Source: Heligmosomoides polygyrus polygyrus (taxonomy: Eukaryota; Nematoda; Chromadorea; Rhabditida; Heligmosomidae). From it: 64,000 nt of DNA. Below are positions 21,288 to 31,829 of this stretch, piece after piece; the stretch's first letter is position 1; the number at the start of each line of letters is the position of its first letter. The stretch lies in the NCBI GenBank assembly GCA_947396885.1, contig OX377205.1, forward strand, positions 21,129,407-21,193,406, in the 5' to 3' direction. Below the pieces are notes generated by a model that did not search any database, was not told where the DNA came from, and worked only from the letters and a program-made list of their open reading frames with translations. Both the position numbers and the translations under genes were made by a program.

Positions 21288-21905
21288 ATGGATACTGCTG
21301 AAAAGGGAAAATCGAAGCCGAGCTTTGTGACGGGAGATCTGATGCTGGACTCGGTTTTCTCTCCAAAGAACATCACGCGTATTGGAACCTGGAACGTACG
21401 CACGCTTCACCAAACCGGGCGTCTCGCCCAACTCCTCCAGGAATTCGATATTTACGGCCTAGATATTCTCGGAGTCAGCGAGGTCCGGTGGACAGGAAGT
21501 GGACGCTTGATCAGTGACGGAAAAACTGTCCTGTTCTCTGGACCAGAAAGAAGACATGAAAGAGGAGTGGGAATCGTCCTCAGTAAACGAGCTGCAAACT
21601 CTCTCGTCGGTTGGGAACCAGTAAACGACAGGATCATCACTGCGCGCTTTCGAACGAGGCATACTCGAGTTGCAATTATACAAGTATATGCTCCAACGGA
21701 CGACGCAACCGTCGAAGAGAAGGACTATTTTTACGAGCGGCTACAAGATACCATCGATGAAATGCCACGACGGAACTCAAACTTGTTCTGGGCGACTTCA
21801 ACGCGCAGTGGGAGGCGATCGAAACGGCATGGAAAAATCTGTTGGAGCGTTCGCATCGTCGGATCACCTAAGGAACAACGGCGAAAGGCTGGTGTCCTTC
21901 TGTGA
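21288..21905 (+). pseudogene. RTE endonuclease N-terminal region (copy 1)
   Basis: This carries the AP-endonuclease-like domain that nicks target DNA for target-primed reverse transcription. GTWNVRTL (metal-binding Asn), EVRWTGSG and QVYAPTDD are visible. Near residue 165 the frame is lost and the LGDFNAQ-type catalytic block appears only in the next frame; compare copy 2, where the corresponding LVLGDFKAQVGGDRKG is intact. Confidence 0.88.
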
Positions 21906-22660
21906 CTTCAACGATCTATGCATCGCAAACACCTTTTTCTTTCACCGAGGCATTCACAAGAAGACTTGGAGATCGCCAAATAGCACAACGGCTAATGAAA
22001 TCGACCACATTTGCATCAACCGCAAATGGAGAACTTCAGTACACGATGCACATGTATACAGAGGAGCTGATGTAGGCACAGACCACTATCTCGTCAGGGC
22101 TACGTTAAAGCTGAAGCTGAAACTGCAAAAAAGGCCGGTTGTCAGACGACCATATGATGTCGAAAAGTTCAAGAACCACACAACCACGAGGAACTTCCGC
22201 GTTGAATTACGAAACCGTTTCAGCATGCTTGCCGAATGCGAAAGCATTGACGAACACTGGGAAGCCGTCAAGATCGCGTTGTGTGAAAGTGCTGAAGTGA
22301 CCATCGGACGCAGACGAGGCAAGCGAAAGGAGCAATGGATTCTAGAAGAAACCTGGGAGCTGATAGATAAGAGGAAGCAAGCCAGGCAAAGAAGAGAGTG
22401 TGCCAAGACACCTGACGAAGCAAGGCAATGGGGCGAAACCTATTCAGAACTCGACCAACAGGTAAAAGCATCATGTCGCCGTGATAAGAAAGCCTGGATT
22501 GCCAGAAGGAAACGGAAGCACAAACAGCGGCTACTCGTGATGATTCCAGAACACTATATCGAATCGTTTCGGAGCTAACAGGAGCAAGACTCAACACGTG
22601 TGTCCCTATAAAGGACAAAAATGGCAGACTACTTGTCAGTGAAACTGAACAAAATGAAAG

Positions 22661-23614
22661 ATGGGTGAAGTGTACAACCAGCCCCACACTACGCCTACGT
22701 TCGATGACGAAGACGCCTTAGGAGAGCTGAACGTCAACACAGGCTGCATAACGGTTGAAGAAACCAAGACAGCAATACGATGTCTTAAAAACAGGAAGGC
22801 CCCTGGTCTTGACGAAATTGCATCGGAAATGTTAAAAGCTGGAGGCACACCGTTAGCAAAACAACTGACGACGCTCTTCAACAACTGCTGGCACCAACAA
22901 AACGTGCCAGAAGACTGGAAAAAAGGCCTAGTAGTCAAACTGCCGAAAAAAGGAAATTTATCGGACTGCGGAAACTGGAGAGGCATCACCTTGTTATCAG
23001 TGCCAGGCAAAGTATTCTGCACCGTATTGTTAAGAAGGCTTCGAGATGCAATTGTTGATCGTCTGCGGGAGGAGCAAGCTGGATTCAGAAACGGAAACGG
23101 AAGATCGTGTTGCGATCAGATTTTTACGCTACGCAACATAATCGAACAGTGCCTGGAATACCGCTACCCGCTCCACATAAACTTCGTCGATTTTAAGAAG
23201 GCTTTTGATAGTGTCCACCGCGAGTCACTGTGGGAAATACTCAAGCTCTATGGGGTCCCTACGACCTTCGTCGAGATATTCAGAAGTCTATATCAAAATT
23301 CCATGTGTTGCGTGAAGACAACGCTTGGAAATACAAGTTACTTTGAGGTCACCACAGGAGTCAGGCAAGGATGTGTTCTCTCACCGTTGCTATTCAACGT
23401 CGCCCTCGACTTCGTAATGAGAAGAACGACAGCCGATGTACAGAAAGGCATTCCTTGGTTTAGGGACGACTTATGGACCTGGACTTTGCTGATGACATCG
23501 CCGTATTCGCTGAGGACGATGATAAGTTACAAAGAATTACAGAACGCCTTAGCCAAGAAGCAGGCAACATTGGACTCCGAATTAGTCCCGAAAAGTCAAA
23601 GGTCCTGTGCGTAG
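22661..23614 (+). pseudogene. RTE reverse transcriptase, fingers and palm (copy 1)
   Basis: 317 codons carry RKAPGLDEIASEMLKAGG, WKKGLVVKLPKKGNLSDCG, NWRGITLLSVPGKVF, EEQAGFRNGNGRSCCDQIFT (one duplicated Asn-Gly relative to copy 2), INFVDFKKAFDSVHRESLWE with the first catalytic Asp, and TTGVRQGCVLSPLLFNVALD. The frame shifts before the catalytic FADD box, which continues at 23,473. It copies RNA at the nicked target in the active relatives; this copy cannot make a complete enzyme. Confidence 0.9.
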
Positions 23615-24636
23615 GAATTGCGAGCCCAAGGGACGCCATCTACATAGGATCGAACCGCTTGGAAGTAGTGAACAGCTTCTCCTACTTGGGAAGTATGATC
23701 GCCAATGATGGAGATGCTGAGACCGACGTTCGTTGTAGGATCGCGAAGGCGACAGCAATATTCCGAAGGCTCAGACCACTGTGGACGTCGTCCTCTATTT
23801 CAAATAACATAAAGCTGCGTTTGTATTCGTCGATAGTCGTCCCAACTGCAACGTATGCTAGTGAAACATGGGAGGCGTCAACTAGTATCATCAGACGGGT
23901 CGTTCCATTGCAAATGTTTGCGGCAAATTATGAGGATACGTTACACGGACCACGTGACGAACGAAGAAGTATTGCGGCGCTGTCACTCAAGGTGCCTCTA
24001 CGAAACCGTTACGCAACGTCGACTTCGCCTGGCCGGACACATCCTGCGTATGCCGGAGCACCGACTGCCGAGATCAGCCATGCAATGGACTCCGCCAGGA
24101 AAACGAACTAGAGGACGCCCAAGAAACACGTGGCGTCGCACGCTCATGAATGACCCAAAGGTTATGAATATTTCTAGGCAGGAGTGCGAAGAAATAGCCC
24201 AAGACAGGCAGCGGTGGAAAGACCTCGTCGCTCTATGCGCTCAACAGCACGGGAGGAACTAAGTACTAAGTAAGAGACGACATCACAGGGATTCCGATTA
24301 TGTGCGAACGGTTGCTTTTTTTGAAGTTATGACCATTTTGAAGGATGCTATTTTATCAAAAATCCACTTAATCAATTGTATGAAACTAGGTCAAAAAAGG
24401 AATCTAGGTGCCATATCAACTCTAATTTCATTATTAATATCTCTTTAACGAGACGATTTTAGTCATTTGGTCAGTTTTTCAGAATACGTAGTGTAAACGA
24501 TTTCGACGGTTTGTGAAGCTACTGCGCGTCGTCAGTTGCGTCGACGGCGCGAAGTGTACACCTTCTCGAACAACTTATCGTTGCTTCTGAAAATTTCATC
24601 ACGAATTCACACCCACCTGGACCCGGAGGTGGATTA

Positions 24637-24900
24637 CAGGGTGCGTAAATAGTATTGACGCACCAAACGTAAGCGTTATAAATGAAAACACGTTATAAAA
24701 TTTAACAATTTTATATACGAAATGCCAACAATGATCTAGCGAACAGAACAGCATCACCTGTGTTTTATATGGGCTTTTTTGCTGCGAATGAAGGAGCGAA
24801 GACGCCGAGGAAAGGCATCGACGGTGCGCCGCAAGTAGTCCACGTCGATCTCGTTCTATGCTTTGACCTTCAGTGACTTGATACTTTTGTGCATTCAACC
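24637..24900 (-). mobile_element. IS630-Tc1-mariner element, 3' fragment with terminal repeat (copy A)
   Basis: The right-hand TIR CAGGGTGCGTAAATAGTATT (after a TA at 24,635) matches the TIRs at 38,688, 39,409 and 30,125. The minus strand encodes the C-terminal tail of the same transposase (NEIDVDYLRRTVDAFPRRLR-type, with one stop and a frameshift). It is cut at about 24,900, where unrelated ORF sequence begins. Confidence 0.8.
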
Positions 24901-24910
24901 AGTAGAAGTG

Positions 24911-25132
24911 TTACATGCTCTTCAAGGACCTCCAAAGTGCCAATTCTGGCGGAAGGCTCGCTGTAAGGGAGGCGCATCCGGCCAGTATCATGGTTCCTGC
25001 ATTCATCACAAGCGTCTCTCGTTTTTGTGGATACAGCAGTGAAGATAAATCAGTAGAACTATCTGCATTGCTGTCCGTGTATCTGTATTGATGTCCCAAA
25101 GACGCAACTGGTTTTTTTGCCTCGAATCCCAC
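24911..25132 (-). CDS. Candidate exon of an unknown gene (73 codons, terminal)
   Basis: Not recognised. From a possible acceptor (GGGATTCGAG at about 25,127) the frame reads AKKPVASLGHQYRYTDSNAD, then SSTDLSSLLYPQKRETLVMN and AGTMILAGCASLTASLPPEL, ending at SLKSM-stop. The composition is protein-like and lacks transposon hallmarks. It is wedged against the truncated mariner fragment at 24,900, and 25,140-25,850 upstream is AT-rich with no obvious exon. It may be a lone terminal exon of a disrupted host gene. Confidence 0.35.
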   Translation of the reverse strand: MGFEAKKPVASLGHQYRYTDSNADSSTDLSSLLYPQKRETLVMNAGTMILAGCASLTASLPPELALWRSLKSM

Positions 25133-25139
25133 CCCGAGA

Positions 25140-25852
25140 GTAAATAAGAACGAACATTAGTCTATAAAATACTCGTTTCGCCTCTTAACTTAAGACGAGT
25201 ATTATATAAGAAAGAGATACCCGAGGCTCATCAGTTAAGAAAGTATCTCTTCCAACTAAAAAAGCAATTTTTTTGTGGTACTTTTTAATTTTAATTAAAT
25301 TATTTTTTGTCTTATTCATTTATTTTTAAAAATTGTACTACTTTTTAACATCTTCCTACGATATCTTGAAAAAATTCTTTAGGCACTACAAGGAAGGACG
25401 GGTTAAGACTAAAAAAAACGGAGGTTGTAAGTTGTGCAAAGGTGAAGAAGTGAGTGAGGGTTGGGCTCTATTGTTGTGGAATGTTACGTGCGGTCGAGAG
25501 TATCTGATAGTCAATATACGCAGCGAAAACGCGTATATTTGAACTATCGAAATGATCTATATACGGTATGGCACATCTTACATATATAGATAGATATGTA
25601 TACTAATATATCTACTACAAACCCTTGGCATAAATCCAGTACACAAGGGTAGCGTTATATCTCTTTACGCATTCTATGTGACATATAATTTAAATACTTT
25701 AAAATAGGTAACGATGTTGATGTGTGACTTAAAAAAAGTACTTTTTATTAAAAACATTTTTAATAATTACTTATTTTTCTATTTTTTTATATTTTTTATA
25801 TTTATTATTATTTATATATTTTAAATTATCAAAATTTTATTATTTATAAAGG
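25140..25852. other. AT-rich spacer without recognisable features
   Basis: Only short ORFs (25,333-25,542 plus) and T/A-rich runs are seen. There are no transposase motifs or convincing splice signals. Confidence 0.6.
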
Positions 25853-26131
25853 ATAAAGGATAAAGGACGGCGTTACTCAATCCCTTTCTGGGATGCACCA
25901 GCGCATTCTACTTCTACGGGATGTCGTGGAGGCGACTTGAATGCGTATTTGGCCAAACAATGACTTGCGGTGGCCAGCCGATGAACAAGTCAGCGCTTCA
26001 TCCTTCCCAGACAAGTCTAGTACCAATTCACCGACCCCGGAGGGATGGAAGGCTTGGTTGGCCCGGAACCAGGAACCTGGTATCGGGTGCACGCGACAGT
26101 CGCGCCTCCTCCGACTGCGCTACACGCGCCC
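25853..26131 (-). repeat. tRNA-derived SINE (copy A)
   Basis: On the minus strand the head is GGGCGCGTGTAGCGCAGTCG; TAGCGCAGTCGG is an exact pol III A box. About 45 nt later comes a degraded B box (GGTTCCTGGTTCCGGG). The body (CGGGGTCGGTGAATTGG and onward) is shared with copies at 32,153 and 61,295, and the 3' end is a (TCCTTTA)n tail at 25,853-25,866. A tRNA-like head plus a simple-repeat tail is the signature of a SINE moved by a LINE. The partner LINE cannot be named; the local RTE copies have a different tail. Confidence 0.8.
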
Positions 26132-26139
26132 TTTATTAT

Positions 26140-26395
26140 TTATATCTATATTAATTTATTAGTATTTTTAATTTTTTAATTTTTATAATATTTTAATTAT
26201 TAATCTTTAATTTCTTATATATTTTTCAAATTTTATATTTATATTTTATTTTTTATTTATTTATTCATTTAAATATAAATAGTATTAAAAACTTGAATTA
26301 TTAATTTAATTAATATATCTTACAGATGGAATATCTTACACTACACTTTTAATATTATATTTTATTAGTTATGGTTAATTGTATGTCTTGTATTG
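26140..26395. other. A/T-rich low-complexity spacer
   Basis: Long T- and A-rich runs with almost no G or C; likely the 3' flank of the Penelope-like element. Nothing else is supported. Confidence 0.7.
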
Positions 26396-26398
26396 TTT

Positions 26399-27199
26399 TT
26401 AGTTCGCAAAAATATTTTTAACAAATTGCTTAATGTTTTTAATGTCTTCGTTTATTTCAAATTTGTAGGAAATGAATTTATTGCGGTACAAACATTTAAT
26501 TATGTTAACGTCAACAAATCCTGTATGATATCCTTGGTGTGTCAGATAGTTCTTTAAGGAATACAACTTAGAAGTGAAAGAGGATAAAGTAGAGCAAACA
26601 TTTGCTATTCGCAACATTTCCGTATAAATTGTGGCGGCTTTGATATTATCAGAAACCGCAGAACTTATATCTGGAAATCTTATAGTAGAAAATTTGAAGT
26701 CACCTGTTTTATTGTATAGCTCAGTTTCAACTTTTCCATCCTTAATCTTTATTATGTCGAGGTAGTTACATTCTGAGCTACTAAAATGTGTTTTTTTAAG
26801 TTCTAATATATCCCCCCAGACCAACTTAAGTTTTTCATCAATAATTTCTTCATTTGTATTGTGTATAACCAATAGGTCATCCATGTATCTATATGGCATA
26901 AATATATCTTCACTATTCCTTTTGACAACTTTTGAAAAACCAAACTCTAGGACCGCCAATGTGATATCAGCTAAGAGTGGACTAAAGTTTCCTCCTTGAG
27001 GCACACCTTTAAGTTGTTTAAAAAGAAGATCACCGAATGCACAAAAACTATTCCTTAGTAAATAATCTGTAAAAGACATGAGGTCCTCTTTTTGGTAATA
27101 CCTGTAGCGGTCTCTTCCATTGTTTTCATTGGAATAAAACACCTTAAACCCATTAGTGGCAATAAACTTTTTTCCAGCATTTTTATAGCAGATATCCAA
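26399..27199 (-). pseudogene. Penelope-like RT, C-terminal half (palm catalytic boxes and thumb)
   Basis: The second half of the RT has KGVPQGGNFSPLLADITLAV (residues 64-83, motif B) and YRYMDDLLVI (103-112, motif C with both catalytic Asp residues), then a thumb-like region with CNYLDIIKIKDGKVETELYN and IRFPDISSAVSD. It overlaps the N-terminal RT ORF because one frameshift near 27,200, at an A6 run, separates motif A from this part. The active-site residues themselves are preserved, so decay is recent or the shift is a sequencing error. Confidence 0.88.
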
Positions 27200-27942
27200 A
27201 AAATATTTACGTTTTTAAGGACAATACTATGAGACAAGTTTGTGAACATATCCGAAAAATCAGCAGAATAGATTTCTAAATTTTCAGCTGTAATGTAGTT
27301 AAGTTCATGTGCAATGTTAATGTTGCTAAACGACCAAAATGTTTTTATAGTATGATTATTATTGTAAATAACATTAGCATATCTAATAAAGGTTTTTAAA
27401 AAAGTAAATATAATTCTGAGCTCTTCTGCTAACGGTTTCATGCTACTGTTATGTGCACCTGTAATAAATCTAAATTTTATTGGCTCCTTGTGTAATTTCG
27501 GTAGTGCATAGATAAGGGGAAGGTCACAATCCAAATTAAATCTAAGCTTGTATTTAAGATCAAAAAGTTTATGCTTGATAATTATCCCTTGTTTGTCTTT
27601 GTTGGGCAAAAGTTGGTAAGCTTTTGTAGGAGACAGTGCTTGTGCAACGTTTAGTTGGTCTGCCATATTCAATCCCATTTCATTAGCGATAATCTGAATA
27701 TAATATTTTTTACAAATAACACCATAATTGTTATTGGCTTTATCAAGGGAGCAAAAAACAAAATGTTTCTGGTATTCTTTAATAGCGTTATAGGGAATTT
27801 TTTGTTCAATATTTAGTTTTTCAATGGTCAACAATGGCTTAATTCTTTTATGGTATTGTTGCATGAGAAAGGTGTCAATTGTTTTTCTAGCATATTGACT
27901 GATTTTATATTTATTAGTAACGTAAGTAGCAAATTTTGACAT
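27055..27942 (-). pseudogene. Penelope-like RT, N-terminal half
   Basis: It carries FCSLDKANNNYGVICKKYY (residues 63-81, motif 1), the Penelope-type YALPKLHKEPIKFRFITGA (145-163) and YSADFSDMFTNLSH (225-238, motif A with the first catalytic Asp). Past about residue 246 the true frame moves to the ORF at 27,199. The LPKLHK block is characteristic of Penelope and telomerase-related RTs and separates this from LINE and LTR enzymes. Between 28,340 and 27,960 upstream coding is broken by several stops. Confidence 0.88.
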
Positions 27943-28339
27943 AGTTCTCTATACATGTCCTTGATTTGCTGCCTAGTTTTTTTCCGTTTCAATTCTATAT
28001 TTAGTTCCTTTCATCATAATTTCTCTTAAAGATCTTTCTTTTATTAGATTAAGGTTACCCGTGATAACATGCTTATGAAAGGAGTCTATATACTCTTCAT
28101 TTTCTTGGTAATTAGTTTCACATTTGCATTTTCTTTTCAAAATGTTTTCTGGATTGAGCTGCCTTAATGTTTTGTTATAGTTGAAAATTTTTTAGATAAA
28201 GGGCCTTCATAGGAAAACATAATTCTAACCGGAGTATAAGTAACTTGCGGTTGAATATTAAGTAAACTTTTTATTTTTGCTGAGTTAAAAATTCTGTTAA
28301 AATTGATGTTGTCATAAATACCTTTAATGTATTTAATTG

Positions 28340-28560
28340 TTAGTGTGTATCTAAATTCCAGACTTTTCTTCTTAGCATTTTCTCTAAACTTGAAGACAGT
28401 GAGTAAAATACTATAAATCTTCCCTTATAGCTGACCCCGGAAAGAAATTCTGTTGACATGGACTTTTTAACCAGTTCATTGATCTCAGTCTTTGTTAGGC
28501 ATTTAATCTTTTTATATAGTTCAAAGGGCGCCTCATAGCAATTATTACGAGAAATAAGGT
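28340..28560 (-). pseudogene. Linker between GIY-YIG and RT of the Penelope-like element
   Basis: After a one-base shift from the GIY-YIG frame the sequence reads SRNNCYEAPFELYKKIKCLT, then KTEINELVKKSMSTEFLSGV and SYKGRFIVFYSLSSSLEKML before a stop at about 28,340. This is open for about 70 codons in AT-rich DNA where stops are frequent, supporting a continuous ancestral ORF from nuclease to RT. Farther on (28,330-27,945) only broken pieces remain. Confidence 0.6.
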
Positions 28561-29169
28561 CTATAACATATTAAGCTCAACTGCGTTCTTTTTTCTTCGC
28601 TTCTTTTTACTACTTCTATTCAATCTTTCTTTCGTTATTTTAAGTGACAAAAAAGGATGGCAAGGTTTATGTAAAAGTGGATTATTAATGTTAGACATGT
28701 TGCCGTAACCTTTAACGCTATCGTTAAGTCCGAAAGGGTAAGGTGTCATTAACAGTTTAGTCCATAAAAGTTCCTTTTCAAGAAGAATGTTTTTATCTCT
28801 ATTATCGTTAAGGTTGTCTAAAATAGTGACAGAAATGGATTTATTACATTTTTTGAGGTGATTATATAAAAGAGTGAACTTTTTGTTGGTGTTGATATTG
28901 TGCAAATGTTCCTTAATACGTTCTTTAAGAGGACGTGTAGTAATGCCCACATATTGCAAATTGCACATCTTGCATCTCAAACAATACACTACGTTTCTAG
29001 ATTGACAATTTGCATTGAGATTTTTATATGTATTAATGACAAATTTTGCAACACTGGATGTGATACAACTTCGAAACTCCATGATAGTACAAATAGAACA
29101 GCTTTCCTTACATTTGGTACCAACGTTGTGGTTACCAAAATCCTTTATAGTATAGTTGCCGGCTCTCAT
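28561..29169 (-). CDS. GIY-YIG endonuclease domain of Penelope-like element
   Basis: The ORF of 202 codons shows the nuclease core VVYCLRCKMCNLQYVGITTR (60-79), the catalytic-Arg segment LKERIKEHLHNI (81-92), an LEKELLW helix providing Glu (130-136) and TPYPFGLND (142-150), the C-terminal signature of Penelope GIY-YIG domains. Cysteines at 20, 24, 27 (KCKESCSIC) and CLRCKMC suggest zinc binding. The frame is open upstream to about 29,228 (RPKTPAAVQPGNYYTLSHF), so the Met at 29,169 is only a candidate start. It ends in a Lys/Arg-rich tail (KKKRRKK). In such elements the domain nicks target DNA. Its position before RT is the unusual point. Confidence 0.87.
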   Translation of the reverse strand: MRAGNYTIKDFGNHNVGTKCKESCSICTIMEFRSCITSSVAKFVINTYKNLNANCQSRNVVYCLRCKMCNLQYVGITTRPLKERIKEHLHNINTNKKFTLLYNHLKKCNKSISVTILDNLNDNRDKNILLEKELLWTKLLMTPYPFGLNDSVKGYGNMSNINNPLLHKPCHPFLSLKITKERLNRSSKKKRRKKNAVELNML

Positions 29170-29269
29170 TTTAATTTTGGTAAAGTGAGAGAGGGTGTAA
29201 TAGTTACCAGGTTGAACAGCAGCTGGAGTTTTTGGTCTAAATCTGAGTTACAGGGCGACCATTCCCAGT

Positions 29270-29640
29270 AACAAAGGGGTATCATCCTACAAGGTAGGCT
29301 CGGTGGGTTTGCACCCAGGCAGTGCCCCGCCTGTTTGTTTCAATGAGAAACCACGAGAGCTGGAGGCGTAAAAAAGCGATCCCCCTAGTTGGCCTTTTTT
29401 ACTTGCTTAACCCCATCAGCTCTAATGCCTATTTTTATAAAGAGGTATGGCCCTCTTGAATGTTTGAAGGATTAGAGTAGGATTTCGTCCTAATCCTAAA
29501 GCACAATTCCCTACACCAGTTACCGAAAGGGAGTGTTTGGAGAAAAATAGAGCCTTTAATGCAAAAATAAATGAACACAAAGAATGAGATAGATCAAGGT
29601 ACCAAGTCTATCTGATAGATTAAGATATAATCAAAACTTG
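29270..29640. other. Possible 5' region of the Penelope-like element; no coding content
   Basis: GC-richer than the element body, with short self-complementary parts (for example AGGCAGTGCCCCGCCTGTTT). It could be the leader of the minus-strand element. No hammerhead-like core fits well. No ORF is supported. Confidence 0.35.
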
Positions 29641-29689
29641 GCGGGAGCACGCTGGCATAAAAAGGCTTGGAGTGGGGAGCAGCCGTGTG

Positions 29690-30125
29690 CCTTCCAACAG
29701 GATTAGACTCCTGCGCAGAGTGGAGGATTGTTCAGGACTGGTGCCGCGCCAACTTGAAGGACTTCATTTCGACAGAGGAATGACCTCTGTATAGACCGGA
29801 TTTGAATCCGCTGAACTACTCTATATGGGAAGTTTTGGAGAACAAGGCTTGCGCTACTTCCCACAAAAGTATGAAGTCAGTGAAGGATGATCTGGTCAAA
29901 GCATGGAACGACATCGACGTGGACTACTCGCGGCGCACCGTTGATGCCCATCCTCGGCGTCTTCGCCCCTGCATTCGCAGCAAAGAAGCCCATATAAAAT
30001 ACAGATGATGCTATTCTGTTCGCTAGATCAATGTTGACATTTTGTATATAAACTTATTAAATTTTATAATGTGTTGTCATTTCTAACGTCTATGTTTAGT
30101 GCGTCAATACTTTTTACGCACCCTG
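29690..30125 (+). mobile_element. IS630-Tc1-mariner element, 3' half with terminal repeat (copy B)
   Basis: The plus strand encodes a degraded FQQD-TPA block followed by DFISTEEW, YRPDLNPLNYSIWEVLENKA, MKSVKDDLVKAWNDIDVDYS and RTVDAHPRRLRPCIRSKEAH. PDLNP--YS-W is the catalytic-Asp block of D,D37-39,D transposases of the IS630-Tc1-mariner superfamily (maT/mori-like). The element ends with the TIR complement GTGCGTCAATACTTTTTACG...CACCCTG at 30,100-30,125, followed by TA. The 5' half is missing. Confidence 0.85.
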
Positions 30126-30285
30126 TACATCGAATTTGGGCAAATAGTTACCTCTTGAGCTGTTTTCTTTTTTTAAAGTTCTACAGACCAAACTATTCTA
30201 GTTACTATTGCAGCTACGCTGAGTCACACCGCCAAACTTCTACCCATTTGCCTTACTCTCTCAGCAATACCCATGACGTTGTCAG

Positions 30286-31628
30286 AGTACCAGCGAGGCA
30301 AAGAAAAAATCGAGCGAACTTAACTCGGAATGGTCGTGGAAGTGAAGCGAGAACAGCCCTTTACGCTGGAGAAGCCGAGTGCAAGTGGAAGCTCAGGAAA
30401 TTTGCCGGATAATGAGTTTACAGATGAACAGGAGTACAAGAAGATACGAGCACCATCAGGGACGACGACGCAGCAGGGACGAGCTCGATACTGTGAAAGT
30501 TCCAAGATTCTGAGGGTGCATGGTCAGGAGATGGATCGTAGGAAACTATCCAGGCTGTTGCAGCGAACAGATGAGGTGAGCGGCTTCATGAGAAGCCTTT
30601 CACGTTCGCATTTCGCATGGATCAAGAAATATGGGTGATTTTTTTCCAGAAAGAATTCCGATATTCAGGAAGTACTGCCCAATGGCGATAATTTGTCGAC
30701 TATTAAGCTTGTCATCTCATCGGGCGAGGGATGCTTGTCTATAGACAGTTAAAGGTGCTTTTTTTAACGTCAGCTACAGCATTCGCTCTTCCATTCACTT
30801 ACTGTATCTCTAGATTACATCATTGTAGCTGAAAAGACCATATAAAGACCTAGCCGCTCCACTTCAATGGGGTTGTCAGTGGTTGGTAATCGGTTATCAC
30901 CATCGTAGGCAATGTCTCAAAGTAAACTTAAAGCCATTCCTCTAGCGAAAAGTCTATAACCTTTGTAAAATTTCAAAAAAATAATTCATTTTTTAGGACG
31001 GTTGAAAAATAAATTGTAATAAATTGTTGTATGTAGCGATTTTTTTTAAACGAGAATTCAATCATTCCTTTATGGAGTGTCTTGTTTAATTTGAAAGTCG
31101 AACATTATGATTTGGAGGCCATCCAGTTTAATTTCGAAAACATCTGATTACACTGAAAAAGTCGAATTGTACGCGGAAATGGTATATACAGTAGAGATTG
31201 GTCCTACCTTCCATTGCTCTTTGTTGGGCAATAGAAGTCTTAATTTGTTCTAGAAACTTTTGATTTCAGATCGATCAGCTACGCTGTTGTTCGTATGGAA
31301 TTGCTCCGGCATCGGACGAGATTTCTCGATCTAGTGGTGAGTTCTACTACTTCTTTGCCAACATTTCAATACGACCTGTTCTTATGAACCTTGGCCGCTC
31401 GTTTTCAGGTGGCCAATGGCTTCAGTGATGTCACATTTGTGGAAAATTCAGTTTCTAAAGTAACAGTGTTACATATGATAAAGGTAGTCTTGTATTGCGG
31501 TTGCTTCCATTGCTTTAGACAACAAGCGAAGTCATCCAGTCATACACAGCGGAGTCATCCCATAGGTCCACTTACGGGGCCGAACTCTCTATACGGGAAC
31601 ACTGACGACAACATGAGGGGACTTGACG
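30286..31628 (+). CDS. Candidate multi-exon host gene (start exon plus three downstream exons)
   Basis: A TTGTCAG acceptor at 30,279-30,285 lies 44 nt before an ATG at 30,330, a layout that fits a nematode spliced-leader site. Exon 1 (to 30,575, donor GAG/GTGAGC) encodes MVVEVKREQPFTLEKPSASG...LLQRTDE, charged and disordered-looking. Further exons are framed by good signals: 31,270-31,336 (MELLRHRTRFLDLV), 31,409-31,483 (VANGFSDVTFVENSVSKVTV) and 31,519-31,628 (acceptor GCTTTAG, donor GACG/GTAAGTAT). Exons 2 to 4 are phase-compatible with each other in the frame shown, ending at a stop in exon 4, but exon 1 to exon 2 is not, so an exon is missed or the gene is broken. No family recognised. 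Confidence 0.4.
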
Positions 31629-31829
31629 GTAAGTATATAGTAGCAGCAGCGTGCTTGTCTATTTCCTATTTACCTTATTTGCCTTATTTATTTACCTTAT
31701 TTTTTACGCACGGTATTGGTATACAGCGCGGAATAGCTTATGCGGTTGGTTCTACTAAAATGCAGCTTTATTGGCCGCCTTCCTTCTTCGGTATTTGCCT
31801 TGTCAGTCACTTAAGTGGCGACATGCAAT

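Larger units (their letters stand above)
21170..24275 (+). mobile_element. RTE-clade non-LTR retrotransposon, near full length, frameshifted (copy 1)
   Basis: The single RTE ORF is spread over frames at 21,288-21,905, 21,670-22,578, 22,661-23,614, 23,473-24,111 and 23,855-24,262. The apurinic-type endonuclease shows GTWNVRTLHQTGRLAQLL, SEVRWTGSG, GVGIVLSKRA, VYAPT, TWRSPNST-TANEIDHICI and GADVGTDHYLV. RT shows KAPGLDEIASEML, NWRGITLLSVPGK, VDFKKAFDSV and, after a frameshift, the catalytic DFADDIAVFAED, followed by YLGSMI and GHILRMPEHRLPRSAM. At least four frameshifts make it inactive. The 3' end is a short AAGTACTAAGTAAG tail instead of poly(A), as in RTE elements. About 90 bp of 5' leader shared with copy 2 precede the first frame. 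Confidence 0.93.
26399..29228 (-). mobile_element. Penelope-like retroelement with N-terminal GIY-YIG (Naiad/Chlamys-like order)
   Basis: Read on the minus strand, a GIY-YIG endonuclease (29,228-28,561) comes first, followed by a linker and then a Penelope-type reverse transcriptase (27,942-26,399). Canonical Penelope elements carry GIY-YIG after RT; a permuted order is known for the Naiad/Chlamys clade of Penelope-like elements. The linker is coding-like: in the +1 frame right after the GIY-YIG ORF, about 70 codons stay open (SRNNCYEAPFELYKKIKCLT...), so the parts probably formed one ORF before frameshifts. AT-rich codon use differs from the GC-richer RTE and gypsy copies nearby. No LTR-like direct repeats were found around it. 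Confidence 0.85.

Noticed and set aside
21144..24111. Several ORFs of 60-140 codons antisense to RTE copy 1 and the same set sense-side at 34-36 kb
   Set aside because: They are mirror frames of the RTE coding sequence and recur identically in both copies because the DNA is repeated.
29270..29480. Possible hammerhead ribozyme at the 5' side of the Penelope-like element (CTGATGG and a distant GAAAC on the minus strand)
   Set aside because: The core lacks the CTGATGA consensus and the distance to GAAA is too long for a normal stem II.
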